Of a DNA stretch of 64,000 nt, positions 23,226 through 36,368 are shown in pieces. Made by a program: the position numbers and the translations under genes. Within the stretch, counting starts at the first letter, position 1, and each line of letters starts with the position of its first letter. The notes below the pieces were generated by a model, which was given only the letters and a program-made list of their open reading frames with translations, was not told the DNA's origin and made no database searches. Origin of the DNA: Anticarsia gemmatalis (Eukaryota; Arthropoda; Insecta; Lepidoptera; Erebidae); contig NC_134765.1 in the NCBI RefSeq assembly GCF_050436995.1, forward strand, positions 11,125,501-11,189,500, in the 5' to 3' direction.

Positions 23226-26182
23226 CTAATGAATGGTAATATTGTGCGGGTATTTTTAATTTGATTTCGATAAAGGTGGGCGTAAATCTGTTGTGCTACA
23301 AGTATGGATAACTGTTTGGTTTTTAAACAAGAATAGTTAATTATCTAAATAATGAGTACAGTTGGAATGGAAAAAAAACGTTTTTAAGTTGTTAGTACAT
23401 TATGTAGAAGTAAACAAATCATGGTTAGTCATTAATAGTGTGATGTTGTGGTACAAATGCTTTTACCTGATATCGGTTCTTAAATTACGTTACTTACGAC
23501 CTTGAAACACACGCATTCTCTAAAATAGTCTGTCTTACCTGTAACAAATAAAAAACAAAATAAGTATTTTATAACTCTACTAGTATTTCAGAAATACATT
23601 AACACAGTTAAATACAGTCATACATGACGAACAAACGATTGGATTAGTGATAAAACATGTAATTATATACCGACTATAAACATTTTTTTAGTTTTTAACG
23701 TTTATAAGTAAGTACTTTCTTTAACGGTTTTTCAGTACGTTACTTTAGGTTAATAGTTGTATAGTTTTTATGTAAGTACAAAAACAAAATACATCACAAT
23801 GTAGTATATCTCAACGGAAAAAACGTACAATTCAATCAATATTTCAATATTACAAACCTAAACAAAAGAAAAGAAAACATCTGCAAAAATACGATAAAAA
23901 CAACAAAAACAAGAAATCCGTTCTCCACCCTCAATCACACACATCAAAGAAACTCGCCGACACAGGACACACTTACGTCACAGTTTGACGACGCAAAGAT
24001 ACGAGTAGCGCCGTCCCCCTCCCTCCCAGGGGAATATGAATATTGTTTTCTTTGTCTACTAACTACTTCTCGAGGGCACGACTTGTCCAAAACTTATGAA
24101 GGGGAATACACATTAGAGCAATTTGTACTTGAAGCTCTTGTCGAAATATATTCAGCAAGAGAGCTATTAATTTAGAATTTTCTTTTGGTATTTTTGCTTC
24201 TTCCTTTTAAAAATGTTAAAAGAATTTACTTAGTAGGTTATTATCGCATGACATGAGTTTACTTTTACTTTTTAAAGACAAGAAATGCTTTTTTATGGAT
24301 GGTTTTAACCGACATGCATTTTTTTTACGGATGTACAGAACAACCATCATCTATCTGCGAATCAATGCAAACAATTAAACGTTGACTTCTGTACAATCAG
24401 AAGGCTAATAATTTCTTTATTGAGGAGGTCCTTGAAATTGTACCTAGTTTGCTGGAAGTCCACGGACTAGAAAAGTTGAAGAAACACTGGTCGAATGTGT
24501 ACACACCTTAAGGCTAGAATAAAAAGCTCTTCGTCTAAATATATTCATACATTCTTATGAAAGTTATAGCTATTTTTGTGGCTGAAGTGGATTCCTTCAG
24601 CAGTCTTCAGTGTTTTGTAAAACCTTATTATCGTATTTTCAGTTAGACAAGTCTATTCTAAATGGTATGATTTTTTTGACGGCCGATTTCAACATCTATT
24701 CATTGGTTAAACTTAACTTTATTAATTTTACTGCAAAATGCAAATGGGATAAAATTAAATTATCTTCCCATTTTCGATGTTGAATAGCAAACAGAACACT
24801 GTAAAATCCATTGTTTCATACAGGAAGTACCTCTGATTTTCAGTAATACACAAAACCACACGTGATACAATAAACTGTCAGTATATTATTGGCACATCAA
24901 TACAAATATTTGTACTGTATCCAACTGTATTAACTTCCATCATTATCAAACCACAAATACAATGAAACACTTCCTATTTATTATATTTCAGTAATAAATT
25001 GAAATATAAACATACATTATCACGTCCGTATTGAATCTATTCTAACTAGCTAAACCACGGGACTGCTCATACATAAAATGATGATCATCTTTTAGCCCAA
25101 TAAGGCTATACTTTTGGAAAAAAAACTCTGTGTTTGGCTCTAAATCTGGAACCATACTGATATTTGAAGACCCAGCATCAAAAAGAAGCTACTTTTTCCA
25201 TTAAAAAACTTCAAAGTAATTTTTCTAAATTACTTGCACATGTCAACTTGTATAAAATAACAATAATAAAAAAATATACATCATACAATTTTCTTAAAGC
25301 TTTAGACTTCTAAGGAAACTTTTCATCTCACACATATCATTGCTTCATTCCCCACAATACAGTCGCAAAACCTCATTCAACTCATACGCGCTAAATGAGA
25401 GCCACGCAGCTTTGAGTGCGCACTCATTGTGTGAGCGCAAACGTGTGCTGTACACTGCACACTGTGCACTCAGTACTGAGCTCTGAGCGTCTCTGTTGTG
25501 AAGCAGTGTATGTCTAAACAGCGCGAGATTGTCGCCGGGAGATGGAGACTGTATTGTGTGGAGAAAGGAATTGGCTGGCTTTTGAAGTGGAATATTATTG
25601 TTGTAAGTGTCGACACAAAAAAATAACGATCGTCTTAGTGACTTGAAGAAAGTACGATGACTGGGAATTTCGTAAATAGTTCTTGTAGGAATTTAAAAAC
25701 TAATATACACCTTGTTAAAATATCACTCACTCACCCCGATAGGAGACCTGGCCTACTAGTACAGCAATAATCATGGTATGATTTCTATTAAATCATGGTA
25801 TAGATTCTATGTTATAGTAAAAAGATGTCTACTAGTGGAGAAACACCATTCTTATAGAATTCTACAGCCTGGTTCTAGGTCGTCCATATAAAATGTTTGC
25901 ATTAATAGCAACGAAAAGCGTACATAAAGTTTATTCCTATTACATAAAATATCTGCAGCCAGTCCCAAAATGCAGCTCAAAATATTGTACAAACAACAAA
26001 ATGCAGGAAACGCAAAAACACATTCACTAAACCCGCGAATTATTCACTCACAAAATTCCAGCATTTATATCGTCATAAATAATAAAGCATCCCTAACTGT
26101 GATACGTCACGGGGGTGCAATATTAATGCATTTTTGTCCGGACACAGGCGGCTTTGCACCGCGCGGTAATTATTTAAGATAA

Positions 26183-26195
26183 CGCCATCTATCGG
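26183..26195 (-). promoter_or_regulatory. CTCF-like motif
   Basis: CGCCATCTATCGG, complement CCGATAGATGGCG; a weaker match to the CTCF core than the site at 23213. Confidence 0.25.
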
Positions 26196-27086
26196 ACGGC
26201 GGCGGCGGTGTGATTCATCGCGGAAATGTTTGCCCGCCTCATTTCCGAGTGTCGTTTTTGAGAAAAGTAAGTTGTTGTTGTTGTTGATACAATGTATTTT
26301 ATTAACGATCGTTGTTGTCGTTTAACGAAGTGTTTGTACAAAATGGTTTACTTACAATGTATTTAATGAGTTACACGAAATGAATTGTAGTTTTATGTTT
26401 ATTTAAAATCGTGACTAACTAACAGAGCCGTTTTTAGTGTTCTCTTAAAACTTCGTTAGTTTAGTGTTGTTGGACTTTTTATTTATGTTTACAGCTTTTT
26501 TCGAGGCAATAAAATTTCTCAGTTATTAGATCTTATCTTTCGTAAACCAGGTCTATATGTTTCCTATTATAAAGAGCTCAATCTAACTCCAAACATATCG
26601 TAAGGGTCAACATTGCAAAGTCTATTGATCCCATGGCTAGTTCAAAAACAAATGCCCTCGTTATTGGTTGCACTAGCTCAGACCAGCAGTGTAGTAAGAA
26701 CTATCTATAAGACACGGTACAGTAGCTAGAAAAGTTTACTGTCGTGAACCAAACGAGTGGAGATCAAGAAGACAGTCTCATGTGAGTTCGAGAAAAGGAC
26801 TTTTCCAATAGTAGCATCATATTATCCCAAAGACGGCCATTACAGGACATACGCAGTCTTTTACATAAATATGTACCTAGATATCTAAGCATTAAATCAG
26901 GGACTCTCCATATAAAAATGTAATTTTACAGGTAATATGATAGTGACCTGACACGATCACGCTTAGGGCCAGCATAAACGAGAGAAAAGCCTTCCCATTC
27001 TTGTCTTTCATAATTCATATCAATCATTCATATCTTAATAAAAAAAGCAGTAAAACTTTAAATCACAAAATAAGTTGAACTAAACA

Positions 27087-27129
27087 GGCACTCAGTCATT
27101 ATACCTCAACAATATAATGACCGAGTGCC
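27087..27129. repeat. 17-bp hairpin, 9-nt loop
   Basis: GGCACTCAGTCATTATA (27087-27103) faces TATAATGACCGAGTGCC (27113-27129), with a single A.C mismatch in 17 pairs. It is short for a miRNA precursor. No flanking pairing or element is evident. Confidence 0.85.
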
Positions 27130-27270
27130 ATAATAGCATTAAAACCAGCCAAAAGTAACCAAAAAATGGCTTACAAAGTTCTGTTTTTTTGTTACAATGT
27201 TGTGATTACACAATAAAGGTAGGGACATAAAGGCGGACGCAAATTGGACGTGTCGCCGGGGGCGGTACAA

Positions 27271-27340
27271 CTGGCTACGACCGGCTACGACGGGCTACGA
27301 CCGCCTACGATGCGCTACGACGGGCTACGGCTGGCTACAT
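27271..27340 (+). repeat. Seven-unit 10-bp tandem array
   Basis: Seven units of exactly 10 bp without an indel, consensus CGGGCTACGA. The invariant core is CTAC. It encodes no plausible protein repeat, since 10 bp shifts frame every unit. Confidence 0.95.
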
Positions 27341-30300
27341 GTAGTATGAGTACAAGAGGACGGACGACGCCGCGGGGCAGCGTGATGCTTACAAACGATG
27401 CTCGCTGTGTTTTGTTGGCCTGTCATTTTGAGTTGGCTTCAGAGATTAATTTTTGTAAAAAAAGGTAAGCTGCTCTGTGGGTTAGGTTGAAATTTTCGTT
27501 TTTACTGGCTTGTTTTAGTAATGACGTGTACAGCATGAGAGTAGCTCCATTTATTAACTACAATACTATTTTTGTTGTGATAAATAAATGGCATTTTGTG
27601 TGACGCAGAATACAAACTTGGGACCTCGTAGACAACAACGCACCTTCATAGCTATTTTTTGTGTATAGGTATCTAAGTATTTCGAAATCTAAATCGATAT
27701 CGCCTGGCAAATCTCACTTAATCACTCTACATTACAAAAGGCTGTCATTGTTGGGCAGATACAAGGCACTCAAGCAGATATAGCAATTATATTAATACAG
27801 ATTATACGCACAAAACAAACCTTGGCAATACCATTCAAAGTTATTAATACTTACACAAACGACCGTTGCTGCCTACCCCCCGTCCCTAACGATTCTATTT
27901 ACAAGCCAACAATATTAAACCAATATTTACTTCAAATCGTGTAACAAAAACACGACCGTATACCCAAATTCTACATCCATTACTTTGTTAGAACCGACAG
28001 TTGTTAGAACCCGTCATAAAAAACGCGCAATGTATCGTTTGATAGATGGAAGAATCGTTTGTCCTAATGTTTCGTGGTACGTCACTAACTCGATCCACAC
28101 GGGAGGGTTTACAAACAAACGTCGAATGTTTATATTTGGAGGGAAGCACCCCGTGTGACCCGTGTCATTGGTGTACACAGTGGCCATGTTTTTAATAGCC
28201 TTTCAAATATAGATGTGTCAGTTTGTAAACCTGTCCGGTTTTAGAAGGCTTTTTATTGGAAAATGGATATTTATTTAGTAAAGACTGGTTAAAGAAAATT
28301 GCGATAGTTTCAAATAAAAGGAATGATAACAATAACGATCGCTTCGATGATATAATTCTTAAAATAGTCTAAGTATTTCAAAGATTATGTCATACACATT
28401 TCAGGATTAGAATTCTATTTTTACTGGGAAGCCTTTTTATATTGTTGACATTTTCTTGTACTAAAGAAAGTCAAGTTCCGTGAAATCTTGGTGTAATGCA
28501 ATCTTCAAAGAATCTACAAGGAAATATGAGCGGGGAAATTCTCAGTAAGATCGTTTGAAAATGTGCAACAATAAAATGATAAGGTCTTTGCCTTCTTTTA
28601 CAAAGAACTAGAGACATACCAAGGAAATATAAATACACCTTTACTACTCGTTTAGATACTAACTATCCCACGCGACTATGCTCACGAGTCACGTGTAATT
28701 AGCCTCTGTTTAAATAAGACTCTTCAAGAATTTCCTTATTAAATATAATCAAATTCAAATTTAATTAAGTCGTTAAGAAATAGCAATATAACTGTAACAT
28801 AAAATAACTGACCGACAGACAAACATGAGCAACTAAAATAAAAAAATATATAAACTGAAACAGTACCTTCATAATTAAAGACTTACTCGTCCTATCTCTA
28901 ATTACGACTACAGAAAAGACTGCCCACAATTTCCCGGCTCACATCAAACGCTTGACAGCAGCTGTCACACATATTAATATAAAATGACAAATACATTGTG
29001 AGAGTGACCCCAATACCACGGACATTGGACACATGGACCCCTAGGGGGGCACAGGGTAGCTACCCTCTTCACATTAACCACTGTCGGATAAAAATCACGG
29101 CAGCTCTGCCCCTCACGTCACATTGACGGACTGAATAATTCAACGAGCCACGTCAAGATGAAGGCTAATTCGTTTACCTACTTCTATATTGTTGGCAAAA
29201 ATATCTTTTCAAGTTGTGCCTTTTGTTATTAAGGTTTTGTCAGTCTTAATTAAGTTTTTAAGCAAAATAAGATAACAGTGTTTTGGTAAGACCAGTTTTT
29301 AATGTGTGTCGCTTACGACGTTTCTGCTGAGCGTCACGGTTATTCGTGAAATATGTCTAATACTTGGTTGCTGTTCTCCAATTTACGTAGCACGTCGCAA
29401 CCATTACGTAAAGTTTATGATTGTAGTTACTACCATAAACATAACAATTTCCAAGATAACTAGCCTTCTGTAGGTACAGACGAATCTTTATTCGTCACTA
29501 AACTCTACACAAATATTGAAAATATTCTTACAAAATTGCAAAAAACTAGAAAAAAATACCCCCTTTCTGGCCAGAGAACCGAACCCGGAACTAGAGCAGT
29601 TTAATACCACTCTTGAGTGGTAAAGCGACAGTCAAGTTAATTCATAAATGGTACAATAATAAGGAATATTTTCTAACTTTATCGTCATTGTCCTTCAAAA
29701 TATCTTTCATATAATAAGACCTCTCAAGCGGTGAGCATAACGAAATGTATTCAAGGAAGGAATGTGAATTTATTAGGACGTTACGTTCCATACATTTTAC
29801 CTAGCCTTTTGTGAGAAATATCTTATAAATATTATGACAGTAAGTACTTACTATGGAAGGAAATATAATATTTTATGGAGGATGTTAGAGCGGATTGGTA
29901 AAATTTGGGATAACGGGGAAAAATAGGCACTTAGTAAATTGTAATAATCAATCAAAAACGTGTAAAAATTCAAGCGAGATGTATTGTAGAAGCTTTTCCA
30001 AGTGACTAAAATGAAGAGGAATCGATACAGAGCAAATATAAAAACAATGGCTAATGGCTGATAGCAGTTCAAAGAAATTTGTTGGTATTGAAATAACAAA
30101 ACAACAGACAAAGAAGCGTTTTAAAGCCACCTAACCAAATAAAATGGACATGTAAGTATGTTATGCGTCGAAATACATTGTGTAATAATGGAAAGCAAAA
30201 TACGCAACACATTTGCTTTAATTTATTGCATCAACATCTGTATTCAATACACTCAAAACCAACAAATTAAAACACCACAATCTTGATAATTGTTTAGATT

Positions 30301-30803
30301 TACGCCTCATAAAGTTACGCGTCAAACTTGCTCGAGTCTTCGGACAATGGACTCGAGACTCGACTGCGCGAGGCTCGAGTCGAGGCGAGAACGGCTCTAC
30401 GCGGGACAAATACGCGGCGTTTCATGAATAAGTGAGTGTTTCGTGCTGTCTGTACGTCGGAGTTAATGTGTGTTCTGTAAATGCATGATGACAATTTGAA
30501 AGGTACATTACATGCTTCCACGTGGCTCCGTTCACGTAAATATTTGTTTGAGCAAACATCAATTTTATGAACATACAGCAGTAGTACTTCCCTTAATAGT
30601 TTAGCAGTTTGCTCATCTCAACTAAACTTGGCAGTAAGCATCGTAACTTTGTATATAATGTGTCAATGCATACGTTATATTCGTACATATTAGTCACATA
30701 GAAAAAATAGACTTATGTGCGCATAACAATATTTGTATTGCGTAAGGCTCGAATTTATGATACACGGTTGTTTGACAGTAACTTAATGGGCACATAAAAT
30801 TAC
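27341..30803. other. 3.5 kb without recognisable gene
   Basis: Unique-looking AT-rich sequence. A tRNA-like B-box scrap (minus) may lie near 29570-29620, too degraded to call. XhoI-type CTCGAG/GACTCGA motifs cluster at 30328-30385. No coding region is supported. Confidence 0.45.
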
Positions 30804-31030
30804 TCCTTCCGCCGTGTATGATACCAGAGTTTGGTAACCAGTATCATACGAAAATACCTTAATGAAAACGAAATTAGTGTTGAACTATTTCCATGTATGA
30901 TTTCAATAAAGCGAGGGTTTACAATAAGCGTCGGTACAGAATGCGATCTGATGGCTTTTACTCAGATGAAAGAAATTGAATGATAAATGATACTGGTTAC
31001 CAAACTCTGGTATCATACACGGCCAAAGGG
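30804..31030. mobile_element. 227-bp MITE with long TIRs and 8-bp target duplication
   Basis: A perfect 37-bp inverted repeat (30811-30847 against 30987-31023; core TGATACCAGAGTTTGGTAAC) is extended outward by imperfect pairing to TCCTTCC at the left and AAAGGG at the right. AAAATTAC flanks both ends (30796-30803 and 31031-31038). An 8-bp duplication is typical of hAT, P or Merlin transposases, but the termini do not start with the usual hAT CAGGG. The ~139-bp interior has no open frame. Near-perfect arms suggest recent activity. Superfamily undetermined. Confidence 0.8.
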
Positions 31031-31151
31031 AAAATTACATACAAAAATCATTACAATTATTGATACCGGCAGTTGCCATACCTAGATCATTCAAGAAAAT
31101 ACCAGTCGGTTTGAGAACTTCCTCTTCTTTAAACTCGGTAAACAAACACAC

Positions 31152-31662
31152 ATATTCTTACACGTTGTCAATAAACACGTGTCGACATTTCAGAGTATCG
31201 GCATTAGTCTCGTACAATACGATACTTAACTCGTATCGAAGAGGTTTCTATTGAAGACCACCTGACCCTTTCCGTTGTGTGTTGTGACACAATGGACGGA
31301 TTATTTCTGTAAAGGGATAGCACCCGGATATTTTTGAGCTGTTGGGATAAAAATATGGGTGTACTTACATCCGGTATAGTTATTTTTGAGTTTTTGAAGA
31401 ACATGTAGAGCATTTGGTCAATTGTTGTTCCATTGGTTTAAATTTCACATTTTGCACACTGTAATTCTATTTAGTCAAATTAATTTTGTATTTACTACGC
31501 TTGTTGCAGCTAAAGATTCTATTTAACAAATTTTTGCATGACGCAGCTTTGCCCGTGTTAACAATTTCTTCGAAAAAAAATAGCTCGACAAACAGCTTTT
31601 AAATATCAAAGAAGACTCGACAGAAAAAACTATTTTCGCAGTAATAATATTCACGAGAGAAG
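31152..31662. other. Unique sequence, no gene seen
   Basis: AT-rich sequence between the MITE and the next repeat; no feature supported. Confidence 0.45.
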
Positions 31663-31693
31663 TACGGATTCTGAGTATAAACTCAAATCCGTA
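31663..31693. repeat. Short hairpin with one bulge
   Basis: TACGGATTCTGAGT (31663-31676) pairs with ACTCAAATCCGTA (31681-31693) over 13 pairs with one bulged base and a 4-nt ATAA loop. It lies just upstream of the repeat starting at 31717. Confidence 0.8.
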
Positions 31694-31716
31694 ATGTCGT
31701 AAAAGCTAAATTCTTA

Positions 31717-31835
31717 ACTTTTAAACTCTCGCGTGGCATGTTTAATGTACAATAGAATACGGGAATTAACGCGAACACGCATTTTACCTTAAAATGCCTA
31801 ACGTTTCGGCGCAGGTTGCACACTTGCTACAACAT
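31717..31835 (+). repeat. Dispersed repeat, partial copy
   Basis: TTAAACTCTCGCGTGGCATG, then GGGAATTAACGCGAACACGC and AACGTTTCGGCGCAGGTTGC. The same sequence order occurs at 56088-56300. I recognise it as a repeat frequent in moth genomes but cannot assign its class. This copy stops after the TTTCGG block, so it lacks the inverted second half seen at 56 kb. Confidence 0.65.
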
Positions 31836-33151
31836 ATCCATAATTTGTATCACAAAAACATAAGCCTATAACTTACCCCTACCATTATCCCAAATCTCGA
31901 ATACAAATGGAATCGAGACCATTTGCGGACATTAAAGCTTTTATGGGTTAATGACTCGGTGGATTGATGGGCGTTTTTGTCGCGTCGCCTTGTTGCCTGT
32001 GTCGCTGTGTCGCTTGTGTCGCGCGACAAATGACTATCGATGACTGTCCATCGACTGGTTGCAAATTAAGTTCTGTTTGTTGCAGGCAATGAATTTACTG
32101 GGTAATGGGTTGTTTTTAATGGTTGAGAGTAGTGGTTTATTGAGTAAAACATTGAGTTATTTTATGTATCTAGTTATTAAATAGAAAGTTATCTTAAAGA
32201 GTAAATCTCATGCTAATATAAAGCGATTATAAAGTTGTGACCAAATAAAGGTTAGTATTAAGTATATGATTTATTTTAAGTTCCCATCGATCATGCTTAA
32301 AAAACGATTTACAGTCCACAATAGTTAAAATAAAAAGTTCCACAATGGAATCACCTTTCGAAGGTACATTTCTAGTCAATACATTTTAAAGTCCAATCAA
32401 CAAAAAATAAAATAAACTCAGAAAAAAAAGTGCATGAAAAATAAATAAATAGTAAAACAAAAAAATACGATTCTTATTTTATCTATACTTCTAATCGTAT
32501 CGACTACTTCGCAGCCCTTACATCCGGGGCTCATCGGCTGCCGGGGTGAGAGTGGACGCTCCATCACCGAGACAGGAAGAACGCCATATTTCCACGTCAA
32601 TAACAAACCCTTACACAAATGAATGAAACTTTTGTCATCAATATTGAGTTAATTCTGATTGAGTTGAAAATTTACTTTTGTTGAAAAATTTATTGAAGAT
32701 ATAGGCTTTTTTAGTAAAATAAAATAGTAATTAGGATAAGTCAATTTTAGAGTACGGGGATAAAAGCTTGTTGCCGTATACTGGGCATATAACCAAGCTC
32801 TGTATTGTTATAATATATTAAAGAAAGACATCAAACTACATTAATTATTGAAAGACTCAATGATACTTTGCCTGGTTCGGGTATCGAACGTGAGACATTG
32901 TGATCTGTTGCTAGTCGTATAATATTGTTAACCCCAAAACTGCGAACCAGAAAAATATATTAAACTTCACAAACATTCAAATCTAGGAAAAAGCTTCATG
33001 CAGAACTCAAACACTAACAGAACGTCACGTACGTAAACAAAAAAGTTACACTAGCCAATGTTCTTTCAAAAATAAAAATCAGAACATAATTCATGAAACA
33101 AACAATTAACTACCAACTTCTCATTCAAAAAGGCTAAATAAAGTCGTAAAA
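31836..33151. other. Unique sequence, no gene seen
   Basis: A TGTGTCGC-rich run (31974-32030) has an irregular 8-9 bp period. A degraded tRNA-like minus-strand scrap lies near 32870-32900. No gene is supported. Confidence 0.45.
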
Positions 33152-33159
33152 TGACGTCA
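33152..33159. promoter_or_regulatory. Perfect CRE/ATF palindrome
   Basis: TGACGTCA in AT-rich surroundings. Confidence 0.25.
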
Positions 33160-33927
33160 CATTGTTACATTAAAGTACATTATAAAACGTCTTAGAGGAG
33201 AGCTCGCTCGTAATTAAATAGCTGTAGGCACTCATCATTCTCTCGCCGAGTCAAATTCATTTCGAACTCATTTTCTTGCAAATAGAGTCGACTGACAAAA
33301 GTAGGGGACTTCAAAAAGGATTTAAGTGAGAAATTAGATTTTGAGGTTGTGACGAAATGTGAGTTCAAAGAACTGTTTTGTGTATTAGGTTACTGTGTTT
33401 TGCGAGTTTATATGGTTAGTCTTTATTGAATTTTGCTGAAAATTGCGCAAACAGTGTGTTCTTGTGTAATTAAAGACAATTACCACGCGGAAAATAGTCA
33501 ATGAAAGGAAGATTTTAAAACATTCAAGGACAACATAACATACACAATATAAGATAAGACCGCAAATAAGTTTTTAGAGAAAACACAACACAACTCATTT
33601 TGAGAAGTGTGAGCTAGGAACCTACGACTCCTGATGCAGTGATATCATCGTAACCATTACACCATTGACTCATTCCATAAACAAATAAATACAGGCTAGC
33701 AAACACTATCTGAAGTTTTCACAATTGTTTTTTTGGGAATCAAACCCATGACAACAAGTTACCACTTAAACTTACGCATTAAATCATTTTACTATTTCAT
33801 ACTACCTTATCCTTTCAACTTTACTCTGTCATAATACTCTAATTTGCAAACCTAAGCCTAATATAACGATCAAAACTATCCCTGACTAATCACATTGAAA
33901 GTATCAAGAGCGGGTGGTCCGTGTTGC
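33160..33927. other. Unique sequence, no gene seen
   Basis: Contains two degraded tRNA-like (SINE head) scraps on the minus strand near 33610-33680 and 33735-33775, recognisable only by weak B-box similarity. Confidence 0.4.
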
Positions 33928-33964
33928 TGACGTCACCTGCCCGTCAGCGCGGACAGTGACGTCA
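33928..33964. promoter_or_regulatory. Paired CRE/ATF palindromes
   Basis: Two perfect TGACGTCA sites (33928-33935 and 33957-33964) 29 bp apart in a GC-rich patch (33905-33985). A GTCAGCGC motif follows each site. Of the sites here this is the likeliest functional cluster, though no promoter or gene is visible next to it. Confidence 0.45.
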
Positions 33965-33985
33965 CAGTCAGCGCTAATTGTGCGT

Positions 33986-34773
33986 GGCTATCATCTTACA
34001 CCAATTAGTGATCGCTGACTGAGGTACCAGAGAGATTTATGTTCAAGTAGTTTTAAGAAATAATTTTATTGGAGTTCTAAGAATGCTATAATATTCAGAT
34101 CTTTTTACAAAACCCTAAGATAAGATTTTAAGAACATCCATTCAGTTATGTAAAGAATGTTCAATATAAAAAAAGTATAAGTATTATATATATATTTTTT
34201 CTTTGCTAAAAGTTTCAACTCTTTGTTACAGTAGTTGACTTGCGTCAAAAACAGGTGAAGAGTAGTTTTCTTTTTAAATTGCTGTTGTTGGATCAATAGT
34301 ATAATAATTCGGACTAATCTAAAACGTGCTTTCCAAAATTCGAAAGTACGACAGCTTTGTTCTCCCTGCAAAATTGTATGCCAAATAATAATATTTAACT
34401 CCAAAGAATATATTTTAAAAGCCGTACATTTCTTTTTTTTTTCAGGAAATACACAAACAAAAAACCCTTCTCTCAAACGTTTCTAAAAACCCTATCAAAA
34501 GCGCGACACCGTGAATGGAAACAAGAAATATATTTAATTAACCGTCGTCATCGGACCAGTAAATTGCCACGTTGCACTACATAGGTACTCGTAAGTACCG
34601 CAGATATACAGTACCCTGGATGCCGCAACCTTCACTTAAATACCCCACACCAAGATAAGGTAACAAATTGGTTTGATCACGTATTATTTTACGTCGAGAA
34701 TGTTGGCGTTGACAGACGCACAGTAAAAGGAGCTCAATACAATAGAATTAAATTGGTTTTTAATTATTATTAC
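33986..34773. other. Unique sequence, no gene seen
   Basis: Contains a 123-codon minus-strand open frame (34105-34476) rich in K, I and F with homopolymer runs, which I judge a chance frame in AT-rich DNA. Confidence 0.5.
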
Positions 34774-34905
34774 TAGGCTTGCTACACACATGTCATATTT
34801 GGTTCAGCACGTTCGGTGTGACAATTTTTATCGAACATCAAAACCGAACCTCAGAATCAAATGTCCGTGTGTGAGCTGTCCAACGAAAATATTTATTTAA
34901 AAAAA
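34774..34905 (+). mobile_element. Retroelement tail fragment
   Basis: Ends GAATCAAATGTCCGTGTGTG, then AGCTGTCC and an ATTT/A-rich tail, as at 9060-9168 and 16199-16245. The upstream part (GTTCAGCACGTTCGGTGTGA) is retained only in this copy, so 5' truncation differs between copies. Confidence 0.55.
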
Positions 34906-36310
34906 TTATAATCACGTTCAACGTATCTGTTACAATATACATACATCAGAAGCTAATAAAAGCGTGTTAATACAGCAAGGAGGCTGTATCTAGCGTGCTC
35001 TACATCTGCGGTAAGTCCGCACGGCGCGGTGCTTCCGTTTGTACGGCTTAGATCGTATCAATATTAATTAATATCGGGCTTAAGCCGTCGACTGTCGCAG
35101 CGGCTTGCCTCTCATATTTACTGCCTTATTTTATGATTGCTGATATTGCTGTTGACATCACACATCTTCTTTTATTAAAATCTAATATTTAATTATGCGA
35201 CTGTTTTGTTTTGAAAAAATGTGATGTCACAGATTTTATCTTAAGTTTTAGAATAGTATTTATTTTAAAAGCCTTCTTCGTGATTGGCCGTGTCTGCTAA
35301 TCCTGGAATATATTGTATTTATTTATCATGTTTTTTTTACAGCTCGAGTAAACAGTATACAGTAAAATTTAACATACTTACTAAAGTTGCAGCCAAACAC
35401 CAGAATACTAAATTAAATCCAAGACTGAACGATACAATATGCCCAGTCACGATGCAAAACCTTAAAAAATACAATAAATAGAAATAAACTTTTGAAAACA
35501 ATAGTCTACCGTATACAATTTAAAATGAGCGCAAAGAATAAACTACTCGTACTACAATTTATTCAACAATTTTCCTAAACTATAACTGTAGTACATTTTA
35601 ATAAATAACAGTACCATTATATAAAACTTACAAAATAAAATATACTTCTAAACATGTCTTAAATAGTGTCATAATAGTATTTTAACTTCGCTTGCAATTT
35701 TCATTGCTGTTTCATACGGAAACTAGTAAAGGGTGATAAACATTAGAGCAGTCCGAATACAGCGCGAACGTGAGCGAAAAAAGCTACAAAAAATAATCAT
35801 GCATGTTATGTTGTTTAATGGTGCGTGAGGCTAATGATAAAAGTGATAAACACGCAATGATTAAAATTGCTATTGTTCGCTCGTTTGCTAGAGGTCACCA
35901 ATATTGTGATCCACATTTAATAGCTCTGAAAATGGTACGAGATTCTCGCGTTTTTTAAACTAATTAACATTAAACCCAAGGTAGAAATTACATCTGATTA
36001 ATGATCATCTGACAAAAAAACTAGAGTTATGCTGTTTAAAGCTCGAAGATACCTGTTACTTACTCAGAAAATTCATTGAGAACGCTTTGAGAGCACAAAT
36101 TAAGATTACTAGAAATTTGACAAAGTGATATAAAAAGTAGGTGCTCCAATGTGCACCAACCCTATCACGCCTTAAACGTTGCAATAATAATATTTTAAGT
36201 TACCTGTAATTTTCATTGCAGGCTGATATCGAAGCCATTAATAAGCTTGTGCAGTACAGCCAGCGATGGATATGGTAATGTTTATAGCGTCGGTCACGCG
36301 AACTGTGCCG
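34906..36310. other. Unique sequence, no gene seen
   Basis: A GC-richer patch at 35000-35110 holds near-palindromic ATTAATTAATAT; otherwise AT-rich. No coding or RNA feature is supported. Confidence 0.45.
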
Positions 36311-36368
36311 GGTGATACGGGGTGTTATGGGGTGCAACGGGGTGCAAAGGAGTGCTAAGGGGTGATAG
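36311..36368 (+). repeat. 10-bp tandem array, nearly six units
   Basis: Units of exactly 10 bp in register, consensus GGTGNNANGG, with variation concentrated at units' centres. G-rich on the plus strand. A quadruplex is conceivable but not tested. Confidence 0.9.

Larger units (their letters stand above)
22261..27086. other. 4.8 kb with no recognisable gene or element
   Basis: The longest stretch with no element I can name. It holds two CTCF-like motifs (23213-23225, 26183-26195), a GC-richer palindrome-dense patch at 25385-25560 and a GCGG-rich patch at 26150-26250. All open frames are short and unlike known proteins. It may contain intronic or regulatory DNA. Confidence 0.45.

Noticed and set aside
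34105..34476. 123-codon minus-strand open frame
   Set aside because: Composition is K/I/F/L-rich from A and T runs, with no motif. Length is compatible with chance in AT-rich DNA.
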